This document shows positions 48,260-58,832 of a stretch of DNA of 64,000 nucleotides, in pieces (positions within the stretch are counted from its first letter, which is position 1; every line of letters begins with the position of its first letter). The stretch spans positions 1 to 64,000 of the forward strand of contig JANIHI010000004.1 of the NCBI GenBank assembly GCA_024518585.1. Direction: 5' to 3'. This stretch comes from Methanolinea sp. GTDB lineage: Archaea > Halobacteriota > Methanomicrobia > Methanomicrobiales > Methanospirillaceae. The translations under genes were made by a program, and so were the position numbers. The notes below the pieces were generated by a model. It worked only from the letters and a program-made list of their open reading frames with translations. It was not told where the DNA came from and did no database searches.

Positions 48260-49006
48260 CTAATCCTCCTGCCTCCTCTCCTGGTCAGCGATGAGGTAAT
48301 CGAGGTGAAGCCGTTCGATCATCAGCCTGCAGTTCTCGCGAATTTTCCTGCTCATGCTCTCAACATCCATGGCATCGAGTGCTTTTAAGTCCTGGTCCAT
48401 GAGGACATAACCTTCTGTTCCCTGGAAATCATCATCGTCATGACGGGGGATGCCCCCCGTACCGGCATTGAGACCCCTGGCGGGAATGGCGGGGACAGGT
48501 TCCGACTGAACCGTCGGTTGAATGTCGGGCATAGTCCCGGAGTGGGGAGTCAAAATCCTCTGCTCGGGCAATCCATTACTTTCCATGTTTCTTTTGCGTC
48601 CCTCCCGGGCACGGTCCTCCTCCACGAACGGCGGCTTTTCTTCAGGGGTGGGGGATGGGGTGGGGGATGAGGGGGTCGTCTGCTGTTTCAGGAGGTCCAG
48701 GTTTGTGACCCTGCAGGAATGGTTGAACTCCCAGGTCAGCTTCAGCTGGACGGGGGTGAGGTCAGAAAGTTGTGCATCGGCAGAAAAAGAGAGCAAACCA
48801 ACGAGCATCTTCAGGACCTCGTCCCCACCCGAGGTGTCACAACCCGCAAGAACAATCCTTCCCCTGTCGAGGACAATCTCGATGGTATGACCATTGCACA
48901 CGAGGCTGCACACCCCGGAAAATCGTTCTTTGGCGAGATTATCCAGTATGTCACCAACCTTCTTCCCAAAGAGCATGGAGCGGAAAGTCCCCCGCGGCAG
49001 CTGCAT
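48260..49006 (-). CDS. DUF2226/PATAN-like protein
   Basis: 248 aa. Residues ~10-85 (FGKKVGDILDNLAKERFSGV, then EIVLDRGRIVLAGCDTSGGD) form the N-terminal domain of the DUF2226 type: helix, strand, G-R-I-V-x-A-G, then a helix with leucines. The middle (about 110-205) is Pro/Gly/acid-rich and disordered; the last ~45 residues are helical (MSRKIRENCRLMIERLHLDY) and could dimerise. ATG 49006 chosen; a GTG at 49027 adds seven residues. First gene of the leftward arm, head-to-head with the rightward pilus operon. Confidence 0.65.
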   Translation of the reverse strand: MQLPRGTFRSMLFGKKVGDILDNLAKERFSGVCSLVCNGHTIEIVLDRGRIVLAGCDTSGGDEVLKMLVGLLSFSADAQLSDLTPVQLKLTWEFNHSCRVTNLDLLKQQTTPSSPTPSPTPEEKPPFVEEDRAREGRKRNMESNGLPEQRILTPHSGTMPDIQPTVQSEPVPAIPARGLNAGTGGIPRHDDDDFQGTEGYVLMDQDLKALDAMDVESMSRKIRENCRLMIERLHLDYLIADQERRQED

Positions 49007-49127
49007 CGTACTGAGTGAGAGCGGCACTCTTGATAATCCTATTGGTGAGTGAATGGGGAAAAAGAGGGAAAAAAATTCTCCTGGGAGGATACTCCGGTAA
49101 TTTTGGCCAAAGATGGCAAAGATTTTT

Positions 49128-49139
49128 ATTTATATATAA
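49128..49139 (+). promoter_or_regulatory. TATA box of the rightward Roadblock-pilus operon
   Basis: TTTATATATAAC lies about 40 nt ahead of the ATG at 49174, and AGGTGG at 49163-49168 is the ribosome site. The 170-nt gap between this start and the leftward arm start is the shared divergent control region. Confidence 0.55.
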
Positions 49140-49173
49140 CAAGAGAGATATTCTGGTGTAAAAGGTGGCATAG

Positions 49174-49521
49174 ATGTTGAAACAAATTCTGGGTGAATTT
49201 TTAAAAATTGACGGGGTCTCTGCGGCAGTTGTTGTGGGGAGGGACGGTTTCGTTATTGAGAGTGCAGTCTCCGGCAAGATGGATATCGATGCCCTGGGAG
49301 CAATGGCATCCACCGGCCTTGGGACATCAGAAGCTATGGGAAAAGAACTTGGCAAGGGCGAACTCCGGCAGATGCTCGTTGAACTCGACCAGGGGCCGAT
49401 CATCATGTCACCCCTCTCTCCGGATGAACTCATTGCCATCGTTGCCGGGAACGAAGCAAATATCGGGCGGATCCGGTACGAGTTGAAGAAGAACAAGGAA
49501 AGGCTCGTTGCAGCTCTCTAA
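49174..49521 (+). CDS. Roadblock/LC7-domain protein
   Basis: 115 aa, a single Roadblock/LC7 domain: helix (LKQILGEFLKIDGVSAAVVV), GRDGFVIES turn, central helix (DALGAMASTGLGTSEAMGKE), then LVELDQGPIIMSPLSPDEL and the final helix. It resembles archaeal MglB-like proteins that form homodimers and regulate small Ras-like GTPases; no GTPase gene is in the window. First gene of the rightward operon, with the next start 5 nt after its stop. Confidence 0.85.
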   Translation: MLKQILGEFLKIDGVSAAVVVGRDGFVIESAVSGKMDIDALGAMASTGLGTSEAMGKELGKGELRQMLVELDQGPIIMSPLSPDELIAIVAGNEANIGRIRYELKKNKERLVAAL

Positions 49522-49526
49522 AAGAC

Positions 49527-50222
49527 ATGAAAATTCCTGATGGCGCCTACCTGGGGAGTTCTGATGACCCGTTCCGGTACCTTTCAGGGGAAGAAGCGAG
49601 GCCCTTTTCCGGGAGGGTGGAGGTCCTGACTGCAGAAGGGGCCGGCCTCCTCCTCGTCAGGGAAGGCGAATGCATCGCTGCGTGCTACAGGGAAAAGGAC
49701 CGTGAGTTGAGGGGAGGTGATGCCATCACCTACCTGATGCAGAGAAAGGGGGAGGGCCGCGGGGAGCCCCGGTTTATCCAGTACAGGTATACACCCGATG
49801 AGGTGGCTGTCGCTGAGAAATACTGCCTTAACCGGGGGTTCTCGACTCAAAAAAAGGGCATTTCGCGCCCTGGACCGGGGGGGAGGATTGAAGAAGGGGC
49901 ACTTTCACGGCTGGTGGAATTGCCGGGAGTCAGGGCAGTGCTCGTCTTCTTTGAAGGATTTCCCATCCAGTCTTTGGGAGACATGGACCCCGAACAGGCG
50001 GCGGCGGCGGGCGAGGACTTTTTGAGGGCCGCACGCAAGATGAGCCGTGACATCCATGTCGGCGAGCCCCAGCAGGTCACGCTGGAGGGAGACAGGGGTA
50101 TTTTTATTATTATCCACGATGGTGACCTCTCGCTCTGCGTCATGGCAGAAGCGGACGCACACCTGGGTCTCCTTCGGCTTGCCCTCAAATCGCTTCAGCA
50201 AAAAGTGACCCTGGGAGGGTGA
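49527..50222 (+). CDS. PATAN-like + Roadblock-like fusion protein
   Basis: 231 aa. N-terminal region (~20-80, with RVEVLTAEGAGLLLVREGEC and GGDAITYLMQRK) has the same strand/helix plan as the DUF2226/PATAN-like protein 48260-49006. C-terminal region (~125-225, ELPGVRAVLVFFEGFPIQSL, GIFIIIHDGDLSLCVMA) is Roadblock-like. This fusion links the two domain types found separately in the neighbouring genes. ATG 49527 follows the Roadblock stop closely. Domain calls by eye; moderately sure. Confidence 0.65.
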   Translation: MKIPDGAYLGSSDDPFRYLSGEEARPFSGRVEVLTAEGAGLLLVREGECIAACYREKDRELRGGDAITYLMQRKGEGRGEPRFIQYRYTPDEVAVAEKYCLNRGFSTQKKGISRPGPGGRIEEGALSRLVELPGVRAVLVFFEGFPIQSLGDMDPEQAAAAGEDFLRAARKMSRDIHVGEPQQVTLEGDRGIFIIIHDGDLSLCVMAEADAHLGLLRLALKSLQQKVTLGG

Positions 50223-50282
50223 AGAAAGTTCTTTGATGACACACCGTACACTGCTCAATCAAGGGGAGGGAGTTGCACCGAG

Positions 50283-52541
50283 ATGACAGGAGAGACAAAA
50301 AGAGATAAGATACTGGGGTCCCTCTTTGGGAAGAAAAAAGGTGAGGGGTCCGAGGGAGGGAAAAAGCAATCGGATACGACGCCTCCACCTCCCGTATCAG
50401 GCACGGCGGACGCGGACCTCGATGCCCTCATCAGGAAGATTGGGCTGGGAACTCCCCGGGAAGAGAAGGGGGATGTCCCCCTCCCCGTTGCGGAAGGACA
50501 GGGATACCCGGCAGCAGGCACATCCACGCCGGCCGGGCCGCCCATCACTATTCATTCAGAAAAGGCCGGTGAGCAGGGAGATATCCCGGCGGGGATTCCA
50601 CCCGATCAGCCACCCGAGGCTTCGGAAAAAGGGAGAGGGGAGGCACCAGTCACCGCCCCCCCGAAATTTGTTCCTGCAAAAAGGAAAGTCCGTGGTGCGG
50701 ATAAGGGGGCAGAAGATGAGGCCGTGATCTCCGTTGATGAGATCGATGACCTGTCGGGCCTCATCCTGCCCAAGGGGGCGACGTTCCAGATAGAGGAGGT
50801 CCGCATCCAGGACCGGAGCAATATCTTCACGTTCAAGGGGATGGGGGGAGATGTCGTTGGAAAAGATCTCCAGAAATCTGATCTGGTCGATTCCGGGATC
50901 AAGAGAGTGACAGAAGTCGCAGGGGAGGTCCAGGCAGAAGACAGTTCCGGGAGCCTCCTGAAAAAGTTTAACCCCTTGAGGGTCATCCACAAGGTCCCCG
51001 TCGAGTACAATCCCCGCACGCATGGCCCCCTCGTCGATCTGACATTCCGTCCCCGCCCGGGTGTCGAGCAGATCGAGCTCTACCCTGTGAACGAACCCTA
51101 TGCATACGTCCGGATCACCTACGACAATGCAACCCACGAATACCTGTATGAAGTCCTGGAACCGAAGCTCACTCCCGCGGAAAATGACCTCTTCAAGGAT
51201 ATAAAGGAACGCATCTTCGAGAGGCTTGACCTCAATACCCAGAACGTCCTGGAAGATATCGCTAAAAAGACCTTGCGGGACGTGACGGACGATATCATCC
51301 GCGATTATGGGATCTCTCTCTCCCCCATCCAGAGGGAAAAGATACTCTACGCCATGTACAAGGAGTTCCTCGGTAATGGCATGATCGATCCCCTCATGCA
51401 TGACAGGTACATCGAGGACATCTCGTGCGATGGTGTCAATGCAAACCTTTTCGTGTTCCATACCCGGTACGAGTCCATGCGGACAAACCTCGTGTACCGG
51501 AGTGCGGACGAACTGGATTCCTTCGTCATCAAGCTTGCACAGCGGTCCGGGAAATACATCTCCATTGCTGAACCCATGCTCGATGCAACCATGAGCGATG
51601 GGTCACGTATCCAGATGACGCTCGGGACAGAGGTAACGGCCCATGGGTCAACGTACACGATCAGGAAGTTCAAGGACGAACCCATCACGCCCACGGACCT
51701 GATCGAGTGGCGGACTTTCTCCCCCCTCTCCATTGCGTTCTTCTGGCTTGCAGTCGAGAGCGGGAAGTCCTGTATCTTTGCGGGAGGGACGGCATCAGGA
51801 AAGACCACATCGCTCAATGCGATCTCCCTTTTCATCCCTCCCCTGGCAAAGATCGTGACGCTCGAGGACACGCGGGAACTCAAGCTTCCCCACCCGAACT
51901 GGATCCCGAGCATCACGCGCACGTCCTTTGATACATCGGGCAAGGGCGAGATCGACATGTACGAGCTGCTCAGGGCGGCACTCCGGCAGAGACCCGAGTA
52001 TATCCTCGTCGGCGAGGTCCGTGGCAAGGAGGCACTGACACTCTTCCAGGCAATGAGCACGGGCCACGTCACCTACTCGACGATCCACGCTGACTCCGTG
52101 GCAAGCATCGTGCACCGGCTTGAAAATCCCCCCCTCAATGTCCCCCGGAACATGCTCTCGGCGCTCGACCTCGTCTCGGTCCAGGTCCAGGCACGTGTCG
52201 GCGGCCAGCGTATCCGCCGGAACAAGCAGATCATTGAGATTCTTGACATCGACCCCCGCACAAACGAGTTGATAACAAACGAAGTGTTCCGGTGGCACCC
52301 GGCGACTGATGAGATCACCTATTCCGGTAAGTCCTACGTCCTTGAAGAGATCATGGAGTCGCGGGGGTGGGACGAGGAGAGGATGAGGGAAGAGCTCAAG
52401 ATGCGCCAGGAAGTCCTCGAATGGATGCGAATCAAGAAGATTCGGAATTACCGTGATGTCAGTAACATCCTCATCCAGTATTACCGGGACCCGGCAGGAA
52501 CGATGGAGAAGGTCAGGAAAGAGCTCTACGGATACACATGA
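50283..52541 (+). CDS. Type II/IV secretion-type (GspE/TadA/PilB-like) ATPase
   Basis: 752 aa. Residues ~1-140 are a Pro/Glu/Gly-rich flexible region; ~150-400 form an N-terminal domain; the core has Walker A GGTASGKTT (Lys507), the Asp-box-like VTLEDTRELKLPH, and Walker B YILVGEVRGKEAL with THGHVTYSTIHADS (seen as STGHVTYSTIHADS) for the His box. C-terminal ~100 residues are charged helical. It would power assembly (or retraction) of a pilus/archaellum-type filament. Stop overlaps the first TadC-like gene by 4 nt, so motor and platform are coupled. Similar clusters occur in archaeal type IV pili/Tad loci. Confidence 0.9.
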   Translation: MTGETKRDKILGSLFGKKKGEGSEGGKKQSDTTPPPPVSGTADADLDALIRKIGLGTPREEKGDVPLPVAEGQGYPAAGTSTPAGPPITIHSEKAGEQGDIPAGIPPDQPPEASEKGRGEAPVTAPPKFVPAKRKVRGADKGAEDEAVISVDEIDDLSGLILPKGATFQIEEVRIQDRSNIFTFKGMGGDVVGKDLQKSDLVDSGIKRVTEVAGEVQAEDSSGSLLKKFNPLRVIHKVPVEYNPRTHGPLVDLTFRPRPGVEQIELYPVNEPYAYVRITYDNATHEYLYEVLEPKLTPAENDLFKDIKERIFERLDLNTQNVLEDIAKKTLRDVTDDIIRDYGISLSPIQREKILYAMYKEFLGNGMIDPLMHDRYIEDISCDGVNANLFVFHTRYESMRTNLVYRSADELDSFVIKLAQRSGKYISIAEPMLDATMSDGSRIQMTLGTEVTAHGSTYTIRKFKDEPITPTDLIEWRTFSPLSIAFFWLAVESGKSCIFAGGTASGKTTSLNAISLFIPPLAKIVTLEDTRELKLPHPNWIPSITRTSFDTSGKGEIDMYELLRAALRQRPEYILVGEVRGKEALTLFQAMSTGHVTYSTIHADSVASIVHRLENPPLNVPRNMLSALDLVSVQVQARVGGQRIRRNKQIIEILDIDPRTNELITNEVFRWHPATDEITYSGKSYVLEEIMESRGWDEERMREELKMRQEVLEWMRIKKIRNYRDVSNILIQYYRDPAGTMEKVRKELYGYT

Positions 52542-53461
52542 ACGAGTGGGAACGTATCGCCTTTAGGCTTTTTGGGGACTATGCCGGTAAAAGGAGGGAC
52601 CAGTATGCGTCACTCCGGAGTGACCTGGTCACGGCCCGGATGAAGGTCCCCTTCGAGGTGTACCTCTCAACGGCATACCTCAGCTCCGTGGTTGCAGGAA
52701 TCATCGCATCGGTTGCCCTTGGCGTGATCACATACCTCCTCAATATCCCGTCCATGATCCATTACCAGGGAGCCGTCCCTGAATTCATGTTTGTCATATC
52801 CGAGTACAGCCTCATCATCGGGACAATCATCGCGGTGGTTGTCTCCTTTGTCGTCGTGGCAGGGATTACGTTTCTCGTTTTCCTGGTTTACCCAAGCGTA
52901 GTTGCCGGGAACCGCCGGCGGAACATCGATGCAACGCTGCCCTATGCCATCAATTACATCACAGCGATGTCCACCGCGGGCATACCCCCCGCAGAGATAT
53001 TCAGGCAGCTTGCGAACAGTCCCATGTACGGGGAAAGTGCCGTCGAAGCCCGGTTCATCGCGATGGAGATAGACCTGTTTGGACGCGATCTCCTGGATGC
53101 ACTGAGGCTTATATCTGCGACGACCCCGAGCCTCCGCATGAAAGAGTTCCTCCAGGGAGCCATGGGATGCATATCGGCAGGAAGCAGCCTGACGGAATAC
53201 TTCCGGACGAAGGCAGAGCAGTACTCCCTTGAAAACAGGCAGACCCAGAAGCTTTTCCTCGATACCCTTGGGCTGATATCTGAGTCCTACGTGACAGCGA
53301 TGGTAGCCGGTCCCCTTTTCCTGATCATCCTCCAGTCCATCATGGCAATCCTGTCCCGGTCGTCCCAGCCCATTTTCCTCTATATCATTATTTACCTGAT
53401 GATTCCCTTCGGCAGTCTCATGTTTGTCATCCTGATCAGCTCAATGACACCGGAGGGCTGA
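52538..53461 (+). CDS. TadC/FlaJ-type pilus platform protein 1
   Basis: 307 aa, type II secretion F-domain protein with three or four membrane helices: two near residues 43-115 and two near 225-300. The conserved cytoplasmic segment DATLPYAINYITAMSTAGIPPAEIFRQLA is the T2SSF motif. It is the inner-membrane platform that couples to the ATPase. ATG 52538 overlaps the ATPase stop by 4 nt, and the second copy follows 2 nt after its stop. Confidence 0.9.
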   Translation: MNEWERIAFRLFGDYAGKRRDQYASLRSDLVTARMKVPFEVYLSTAYLSSVVAGIIASVALGVITYLLNIPSMIHYQGAVPEFMFVISEYSLIIGTIIAVVVSFVVVAGITFLVFLVYPSVVAGNRRRNIDATLPYAINYITAMSTAGIPPAEIFRQLANSPMYGESAVEARFIAMEIDLFGRDLLDALRLISATTPSLRMKEFLQGAMGCISAGSSLTEYFRTKAEQYSLENRQTQKLFLDTLGLISESYVTAMVAGPLFLIILQSIMAILSRSSQPIFLYIIIYLMIPFGSLMFVILISSMTPEG

Positions 53462-53463
53462 AA

Positions 53464-54726
53464 ATGGGACTGAGAGATCGCGTCTTTGGGCGTAAGCGGG
53501 AAAAAACAGGGGGACCAGGCACGATGCAACCAGAGGGATCCAGCCGTGGTATATCCGGACCGGACGCCGGCGCAGGGAGCCCTGTTCCCCCAGGAGAGGG
53601 GAAACCCCCGGCCCCTCCGGCCAGACCAAAAAGACCTCCCGTCGTGCCACCTTCTCCCGCTCCGCCGGTGACAAGACAGGAACCAGCAAAGACTGGTCGT
53701 TTTGCGCCCCTATTCCGGAGGGAAAAGAGTGCACCGGTTGACCTCTCCTCGGGTGAGATCGGTCGGTTTGCCAGGGAACAGGAGCAGATAATCAGGAAGC
53801 TCGAGAAATACAGGGCGGAACGTTACGGCCTGATGCGGGTTATCAAGCATCCCGTTGCAGTCCTCCTGGAAAAACCGATCAATATCCTCATTCTGACAGT
53901 TCCCCTTGCAATCATCATCTTCCTGGTCGGAACGGCTGTTGTCATCCGGGACTATGGGATGGGGGTCATTTTCTCGACGACAATGGTCGATGATCTCGTG
54001 ATCGTCTCGATACTGGTTGCAATTGTCCCCCTTGCAATTATGGACTTCCTCGAGAGCAGGAGGATAAAAAACCTGGAAGAGGCCCTGCCCAACTTCTTCC
54101 GGGACCTCGCCGGCATGAATGACAGTGGCATGACACTGCCAAACGCAATCCACCTTGTTGCCCAGGGTGAATACAGCACCCTCACGCCGTTCATCAGGCG
54201 ACTGGATAACGAGATGTCCTGGAACACCACCTTCATTGAAGCCATCCAGAGATTCAGGGCCCGCCTCGGGACCCCGCTTGCAGACCGGAGTATCGACCTC
54301 ATTGCCAAGGCAAGCAAGGCGGGCGGTGACGTGAGCGAAGTCCTCCGGGCAGCAGCCCGTGACACCTATGAAGTCCTTGCACTCCGGACAGAGCGGCGCA
54401 ACAACATGCTCATCTACGTCATCATCGTGCTGATCTCTTTCCTCGTCTTCGTCTTTGTGATATTCATTTTGGTGAGCACTTTTCTCTCCACGATGGCGAC
54501 TGCAGGGAGTGCGGCCGCGGCTGCAGGTGCGGGTGCCGCTTCATTCATCGGTAATATCGACCTTTTTTTCTACACCCGGCTCTTCTCCCATGCAGCCATG
54601 ATACAGGGGATCTTTTCAGGACTCGTGGCAGGCCAGATGGGCGAAGGCAGGGTTGTCGCCGGGCTCAAGTACTCTGCAATTATGCTCGTGATCGCGTGGG
54701 TCATCTTCCGGTTCATGATCGGATGA
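53464..54726 (+). CDS. TadC/FlaJ-type pilus platform protein 2
   Basis: 420 aa. The first ~115 residues are Pro/Gly/Lys-rich and disordered; then two membrane helices ([20 protein letters not shown] and [17 protein letters not shown]), the T2SSF-like segment [28 protein letters not shown], and two or three C-terminal helices. Archaeal systems often use two such proteins as a heterodimeric platform (TadB/TadC). The stop codon lies inside the convergent top6A 3' end, overlapping by 14 nt. Confidence 0.88.
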   Translation: MGLRDRVFGRKREKTGGPGTMQPEGSSRGISGPDAGAGSPVPPGEGKPPAPPARPKRPPVVPPSPAPPVTRQEPAKTGRFAPLFRREKSAPVDLSSGEIGRFAREQEQIIRKLEKYRAERYGLMRVIKHPVAVLLEKPINILILTVPLAIIIFLVGTAVVIRDYGMGVIFSTTMVDDLVIVSILVAIVPLAIMDFLESRRIKNLEEALPNFFRDLAGMNDSGMTLPNAIHLVAQGEYSTLTPFIRRLDNEMSWNTTFIEAIQRFRARLGTPLADRSIDLIAKASKAGGDVSEVLRAAARDTYEVLALRTERRNNMLIYVIIVLISFLVFVFVIFILVSTFLSTMATAGSAAAAAGAGAASFIGNIDLFFYTRLFSHAAMIQGIFSGLVAGQMGEGRVVAGLKYSAIMLVIAWVIFRFMIG

Positions 54727-55810
54727 CCAGTCCCATGTCCGAAAGCCGGCGGGGGAGGTACTCGCGGGTCACGAAGTCAAGACCCCTTGCAGCAAATGCC
54801 TGCTGTTCCGACTTGAGCCCGAGCGAGAGCTGGAGGGAGATCTGCTCTTTCCAGTAATCGGAGGCGAACCGGGGGTCCGAGAGCTCGCTCTGGAGAGCGG
54901 CGATATCCTTCTCTGTCAGGGCATCAGCAGGGAGGTTATAGTCCCTGATATCGCTCGGCTGGACACCGATGAACTGGGCCCTCGGGGTCGCGAGGAGCTC
55001 GGACATGTGGGCACTCTTGATTGCTCCGTATGCCACGCTTGCATAAATCCGGTAAGACCAGGGGTCCCCGTCGGTGAAAACATAGACGGGAAGGTGGAAT
55101 TCGTCGGAGATGCGGTGGAGCATCCGACGTGTCGAACGGGCGGGTTGCCCTTTGAGGTGAACGAGGATCGCGTTGTATTCCTCGTCAAAACCATTCTCGA
55201 TCAACCGTGCAAACATACCCCCCGTTTCAATCGCGATCACGCAACTGGCATCATGCTCCAGGAACTCGATATTTTCCACGTTGCTTGGGATCTGGTACCC
55301 TGCTTCTCCCACGTCCTCCTGGCAGTGGATGACTCTCTCCCCCCTGCGCGTCATCTCCTTCAACCGGAGCGGTCCAAAAATAGTCGCACCGTCTTCCTCG
55401 GGCCGGAGATGGAATGCCTCCCTCTGGAGGTCAGTCAGGATCTCGAGGTCCTCGATAAGGTAGTTACTCTCGTCCTGTGCAGAAAACTTGGCTTTTTTCC
55501 ACCCCTCCGAGATATAGTAAAGCTCTCTCAACGTGGAGGACCGATTTTCACGCAACTGGGTCTTGAGGAACCATATGACGTAGGACATCTTGAGGAGGTG
55601 AAGCGCGCTCTTGGCAGTGTGTGCCGAGCGGACACTCTCGCGGTCACCCAGTTTCCACACCTCGGACTCGTCGTCGTAAGCAATGTTCTGCTTTGTCCGC
55701 GTCGGCAGCGTGATGGAGGGAATCGTCCCCTCCTCCATCTGACGGTACCACTGCATTGCTATGGAGATCAATCTCTCATAGGCTTTCTTTTCAAGAGTGT
55801 CATTCTGCAT
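54713..55810 (-). CDS. top6A: DNA topoisomerase VI subunit A
   Basis: Type IIB topoisomerase cleaving subunit, homologous to Spo11; 365 aa. The catalytic tyrosine lies in [11 protein letters not shown] (about residue 100); the Toprim acidic motif is [13 protein letters not shown]. Its ATG is 11 nt inside the end of top6B, the usual coupled arrangement. Its 3' end overlaps the pilus platform gene. Confidence 0.96.
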   Translation of the reverse strand: MQNDTLEKKAYERLISIAMQWYRQMEEGTIPSITLPTRTKQNIAYDDESEVWKLGDRESVRSAHTAKSALHLLKMSYVIWFLKTQLRENRSSTLRELYYISEGWKKAKFSAQDESNYLIEDLEILTDLQREAFHLRPEEDGATIFGPLRLKEMTRRGERVIHCQEDVGEAGYQIPSNVENIEFLEHDASCVIAIETGGMFARLIENGFDEEYNAILVHLKGQPARSTRRMLHRISDEFHLPVYVFTDGDPWSYRIYASVAYGAIKSAHMSELLATPRAQFIGVQPSDIRDYNLPADALTEKDIAALQSELSDPRFASDYWKEQISLQLSLGLKSEQQAFAARGLDFVTREYLPRRLSDMGLVIRS

Positions 55811-57605
55811 CGAGATCTACCACCGCCACGTTTTCCGGGGACACGCCACGGACCTGGACCGTACCTCCTCCCGACCCCCCATATTCTGCCGCCCACATCT
55901 CCCCGGGTGCAACCTCGAGCTGCCACATCTTCGTGTATTCCCCTTCCACCTCGGTCACGATGGCGGGTGGGGGGACGGCATCGCGTCCCGCGTCGGGTGA
56001 GATGTCATAGAGGGAGATCGCCCCCCGCGTCCCGGTGTGGTTACGCACCTCGATCCGTACCCGTCCATCCCGTGTGACCTTCTTGACGACGATGCGCCGC
56101 ATGATCCGTCCCTCAATCAGGGACGTGTCAGGAACAGGCATTTCAACGATCTCCGCAACCTTGGAGGCGATATCGGGAATGATTGCGCATACCGCCCTGG
56201 CCCTGTCTTCAGCCAGCCTATTTTTATCCCTCTGGGAGAGGTACGTCTTGAGCTCACGGCCGAGTTCCTGGAGGACGAGCGTAATCTCCCGTTCTATCTC
56301 AGGAATCCCGGCGATAGCGTCCTTGCTCTCGCTCGTGAACGGGACATTCGTGGATGCCACGTGCACGAGGATCAGGACAGGCCCCAGGGGTAACCCGGAC
56401 TGGGCGATGTTGTAGTTCTTCCATGTAATCCCTGCGATGCACGCCGTGATTGCACAGGCCCCTTGCTGGTACATGAGCGGCACCCGGTTTGCAAACCGCA
56501 GAATCGTCGCATTTCCATCGGGGGAGAGCTTCCCCCCGTACCCGATTGCAGCCTCGACGAGGAAAGGGTGGCCGGAATAGACGGACCCGGGGCGGGTCCG
56601 TGCCTTCACAAAATCCATCTGGAACTCTTTCTCAAGCGAACGGGTGATGAGCTCTTCACCAATGGGAGAGAGGCACGTTTGGGTCGGTGGCGCAGGGACC
56701 CGGGCATTCTGCATAGCTGCCAGGAGATTCTTCTGGTCCTGGGGAGAGAGCGACATGACGGGTGATCGGGGAGAAAGACCGGCTGACTGGCATATCTCGA
56801 TGGCAGTCTTTTTTCCGATACGGGAAAAATTGCTGACGAGGAATTCATCGCACGGGGAGGAACTTGCAGCAATCATGCGCATCAACTGACCGATTTCAAT
56901 CCCGTGGGGGTGGGGTTTGATAGCCTTCGGGCAGGTGATTGCCTCGTCACTCACGCGTTCAAAGAGGAATGTCTCACCATCGATTTCGACACGGATCCGG
57001 GCATGGGGATTAACGACAGAGGTATATTTGAGGTATTCGAGCAGCTTTTTCTTTGCCGCGATGGTACTTTTGAACTCGATCTGCACCCTCGTCCCGTGCG
57101 TCCGGTCCCATTCTACCACCTCTTTCCCGGCGATGCGGGGTTCATTGGTCTGGATATCGATTTGGACGAGGTACCGGTATGCCGGGAGCGCCGGTCCGGT
57201 CCGTGATATAACGATCGTGGGGAGCCCTGTTGTCAACTGCGCATAGAGAACAGCGGCACTTATTCCGATCCCCTGTTGCCCCCTGCTCTGGCGAATCTGG
57301 TGAAAACGGGAACCATAGAGAAGTTTTCCAAAAACGAAGGGGATTTGTTCCGGGACAATCCCGGGACCGTTGTCCTCGACGATAATACGGAAGACGTCCT
57401 GGCCGCACCGCAGGATACCAACATAGATATCCGGCAGGACACCTGCCTCCTCGCATGCATCCAGGGCGTTATCGACGGCCTCCTTGACGGTGGTGATGAT
57501 CCCCCTCGTGGGGGAGTCGAAACCAAGGAGATGCTTGTTCTTCTCAAAGAACTCCGCGACGCTTATGCTCCTCTGCTGCCGGGCAAGTTCATCGGCAAGC
57601 GTCAC
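55800..57605 (-). CDS. top6B: DNA topoisomerase VI subunit B
   Basis: ATP-binding GHKL subunit, 601 aa. Bergerat motifs: [14 protein letters not shown] (N-box), VEDNGPGIV (G1) and [17 protein letters not shown] (G2); the transducer Lys region follows. Start GTG 57605 is preferred over GTG 57611 because GAGGTGA directly precedes the latter but is 6 nt before 57605, and homologs begin with MTLA-type sequence. It overlaps the hisS end by 17 nt. Confidence 0.95.
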   Translation of the reverse strand: MTLADELARQQRSISVAEFFEKNKHLLGFDSPTRGIITTVKEAVDNALDACEEAGVLPDIYVGILRCGQDVFRIIVEDNGPGIVPEQIPFVFGKLLYGSRFHQIRQSRGQQGIGISAAVLYAQLTTGLPTIVISRTGPALPAYRYLVQIDIQTNEPRIAGKEVVEWDRTHGTRVQIEFKSTIAAKKKLLEYLKYTSVVNPHARIRVEIDGETFLFERVSDEAITCPKAIKPHPHGIEIGQLMRMIAASSSPCDEFLVSNFSRIGKKTAIEICQSAGLSPRSPVMSLSPQDQKNLLAAMQNARVPAPPTQTCLSPIGEELITRSLEKEFQMDFVKARTRPGSVYSGHPFLVEAAIGYGGKLSPDGNATILRFANRVPLMYQQGACAITACIAGITWKNYNIAQSGLPLGPVLILVHVASTNVPFTSESKDAIAGIPEIEREITLVLQELGRELKTYLSQRDKNRLAEDRARAVCAIIPDIASKVAEIVEMPVPDTSLIEGRIMRRIVVKKVTRDGRVRIEVRNHTGTRGAISLYDISPDAGRDAVPPPAIVTEVEGEYTKMWQLEVAPGEMWAAEYGGSGGGTVQVRGVSPENVAVVDLDAE

Positions 57606-58824
57606 CGCCACTCACCTCGGCGATGGCCAAAGGCAACGGGAGCTCCTTCTGATTCCCTGTCCGGAGATCCTTGACAGTCACCACGCTATTCTCCTCTTCC
57701 CGGCGGGCAACGATTAAGGCATAGTCTGCCGTGCGCGATATGTGGGCCAACTGCTGGCCCAGGCCCTTGCCTGAAAGGTCCATTTCAGTCAGTATTCCTG
57801 CGTCCCGGAAGGCCTTTGCAACCGTTATGGCCCATTTTCGTGCGTCGGGGGTATGGGCAACCCCGACCTTCGTCTCTTTTCTGCAGGGAATTTCTCCGCG
57901 GGCGACCATGACCCTGTCAAATCCGATAGCAAACCCGCAGGAGGGGCTGTCCTCGCCCCCGAAGAGGTGGGCGAGGCGGTAGGCCCCTCCCCCGGCGACC
58001 TGGTTCTCTGCCCCGAGGTTCTCGGCAAAGACTTCAAAAACCATCCCGGTATAGTAATCGAGGCCACGGGCGATACCCGGGTCCAGCGTGTAGGGAATTT
58101 TGGCCTGGTCCAGTAGTGCAAAGAGCTCACGTATCCTGCCGGATTCTGGCATGTCCCCGGTGATGGAGAACACCTCGTCGATGGTCCTGCTGGAGACGAG
58201 GGCGATGAGTTTCTCCCCGAGACCGGATAACCCGTGCGACGAGAGGTAGGACAAAAGACCCTCGAGATTTTTCTTGTCAAGGAATACCCTGACCTTTTTC
58301 TGGTCCTCGGGGGAGAGGTCCTGCAGGAGGGCCTTCATGAAGCCGAGGTGACCCACGTGGATGGCAAACCCGATCCCCGTGGCGGAGAGCAGGCGGTGCG
58401 CAAGCATGATGACCTCGGCCTCCGCGAGGGGTGAATCTGCACCAATCAGCTCGACACCGAACTGCCAGAACTGGCGGAACCTTCCTTTCTGGGGCCTTTC
58501 ATACCGGAAACAGTCAGCAAAGTAGAACCACCGCACGGGCTTTTGCAGTGTTTTTCCCACGTTCACGTACATCCGCAGGACGGGAGCCGTGACTTCAGGT
58601 CGGAGGGCGAGTTTTCTTCCTCCCTTGTCTTCAAAGACGTACATCTCCTCGATGATGCCCTGCCCTGACCGAAGGGTAAAGAGTTCAAGTTCTTCGAAAT
58701 GCGGTGTGCAGACTTCGCGGTATCCCCACGTCCGCGCAATTTTCCGGAGTGTATTCTCTACCTCTCGCCTCTGTTCCATCTCGTCGGGAAGGAAATCCCG
58801 TGTGCCTCTTGGTCTCTGGAGCAT
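57589..58824 (-). CDS. hisS: Histidyl-tRNA synthetase
   Basis: Class II synthetase, 411 aa. Motif 1 near the start ([14 protein letters not shown]), motif 2 [17 protein letters not shown], the histidine signature [15 protein letters not shown], motif 3 [12 protein letters not shown], and a C-terminal anticodon domain. ATG 58824 follows GGGTGAT with good spacing; the longer upstream frame to 58893 overlaps the preceding gene and is rejected. Tightly packed with top6BA downstream. Confidence 0.96.
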   Translation of the reverse strand: MLQRPRGTRDFLPDEMEQRREVENTLRKIARTWGYREVCTPHFEELELFTLRSGQGIIEEMYVFEDKGGRKLALRPEVTAPVLRMYVNVGKTLQKPVRWFYFADCFRYERPQKGRFRQFWQFGVELIGADSPLAEAEVIMLAHRLLSATGIGFAIHVGHLGFMKALLQDLSPEDQKKVRVFLDKKNLEGLLSYLSSHGLSGLGEKLIALVSSRTIDEVFSITGDMPESGRIRELFALLDQAKIPYTLDPGIARGLDYYTGMVFEVFAENLGAENQVAGGGAYRLAHLFGGEDSPSCGFAIGFDRVMVARGEIPCRKETKVGVAHTPDARKWAITVAKAFRDAGILTEMDLSGKGLGQQLAHISRTADYALIVARREEENSVVTVKDLRTGNQKELPLPLAIAEVSGGDACR

Positions 58825-58832
58825 GGTATGAA

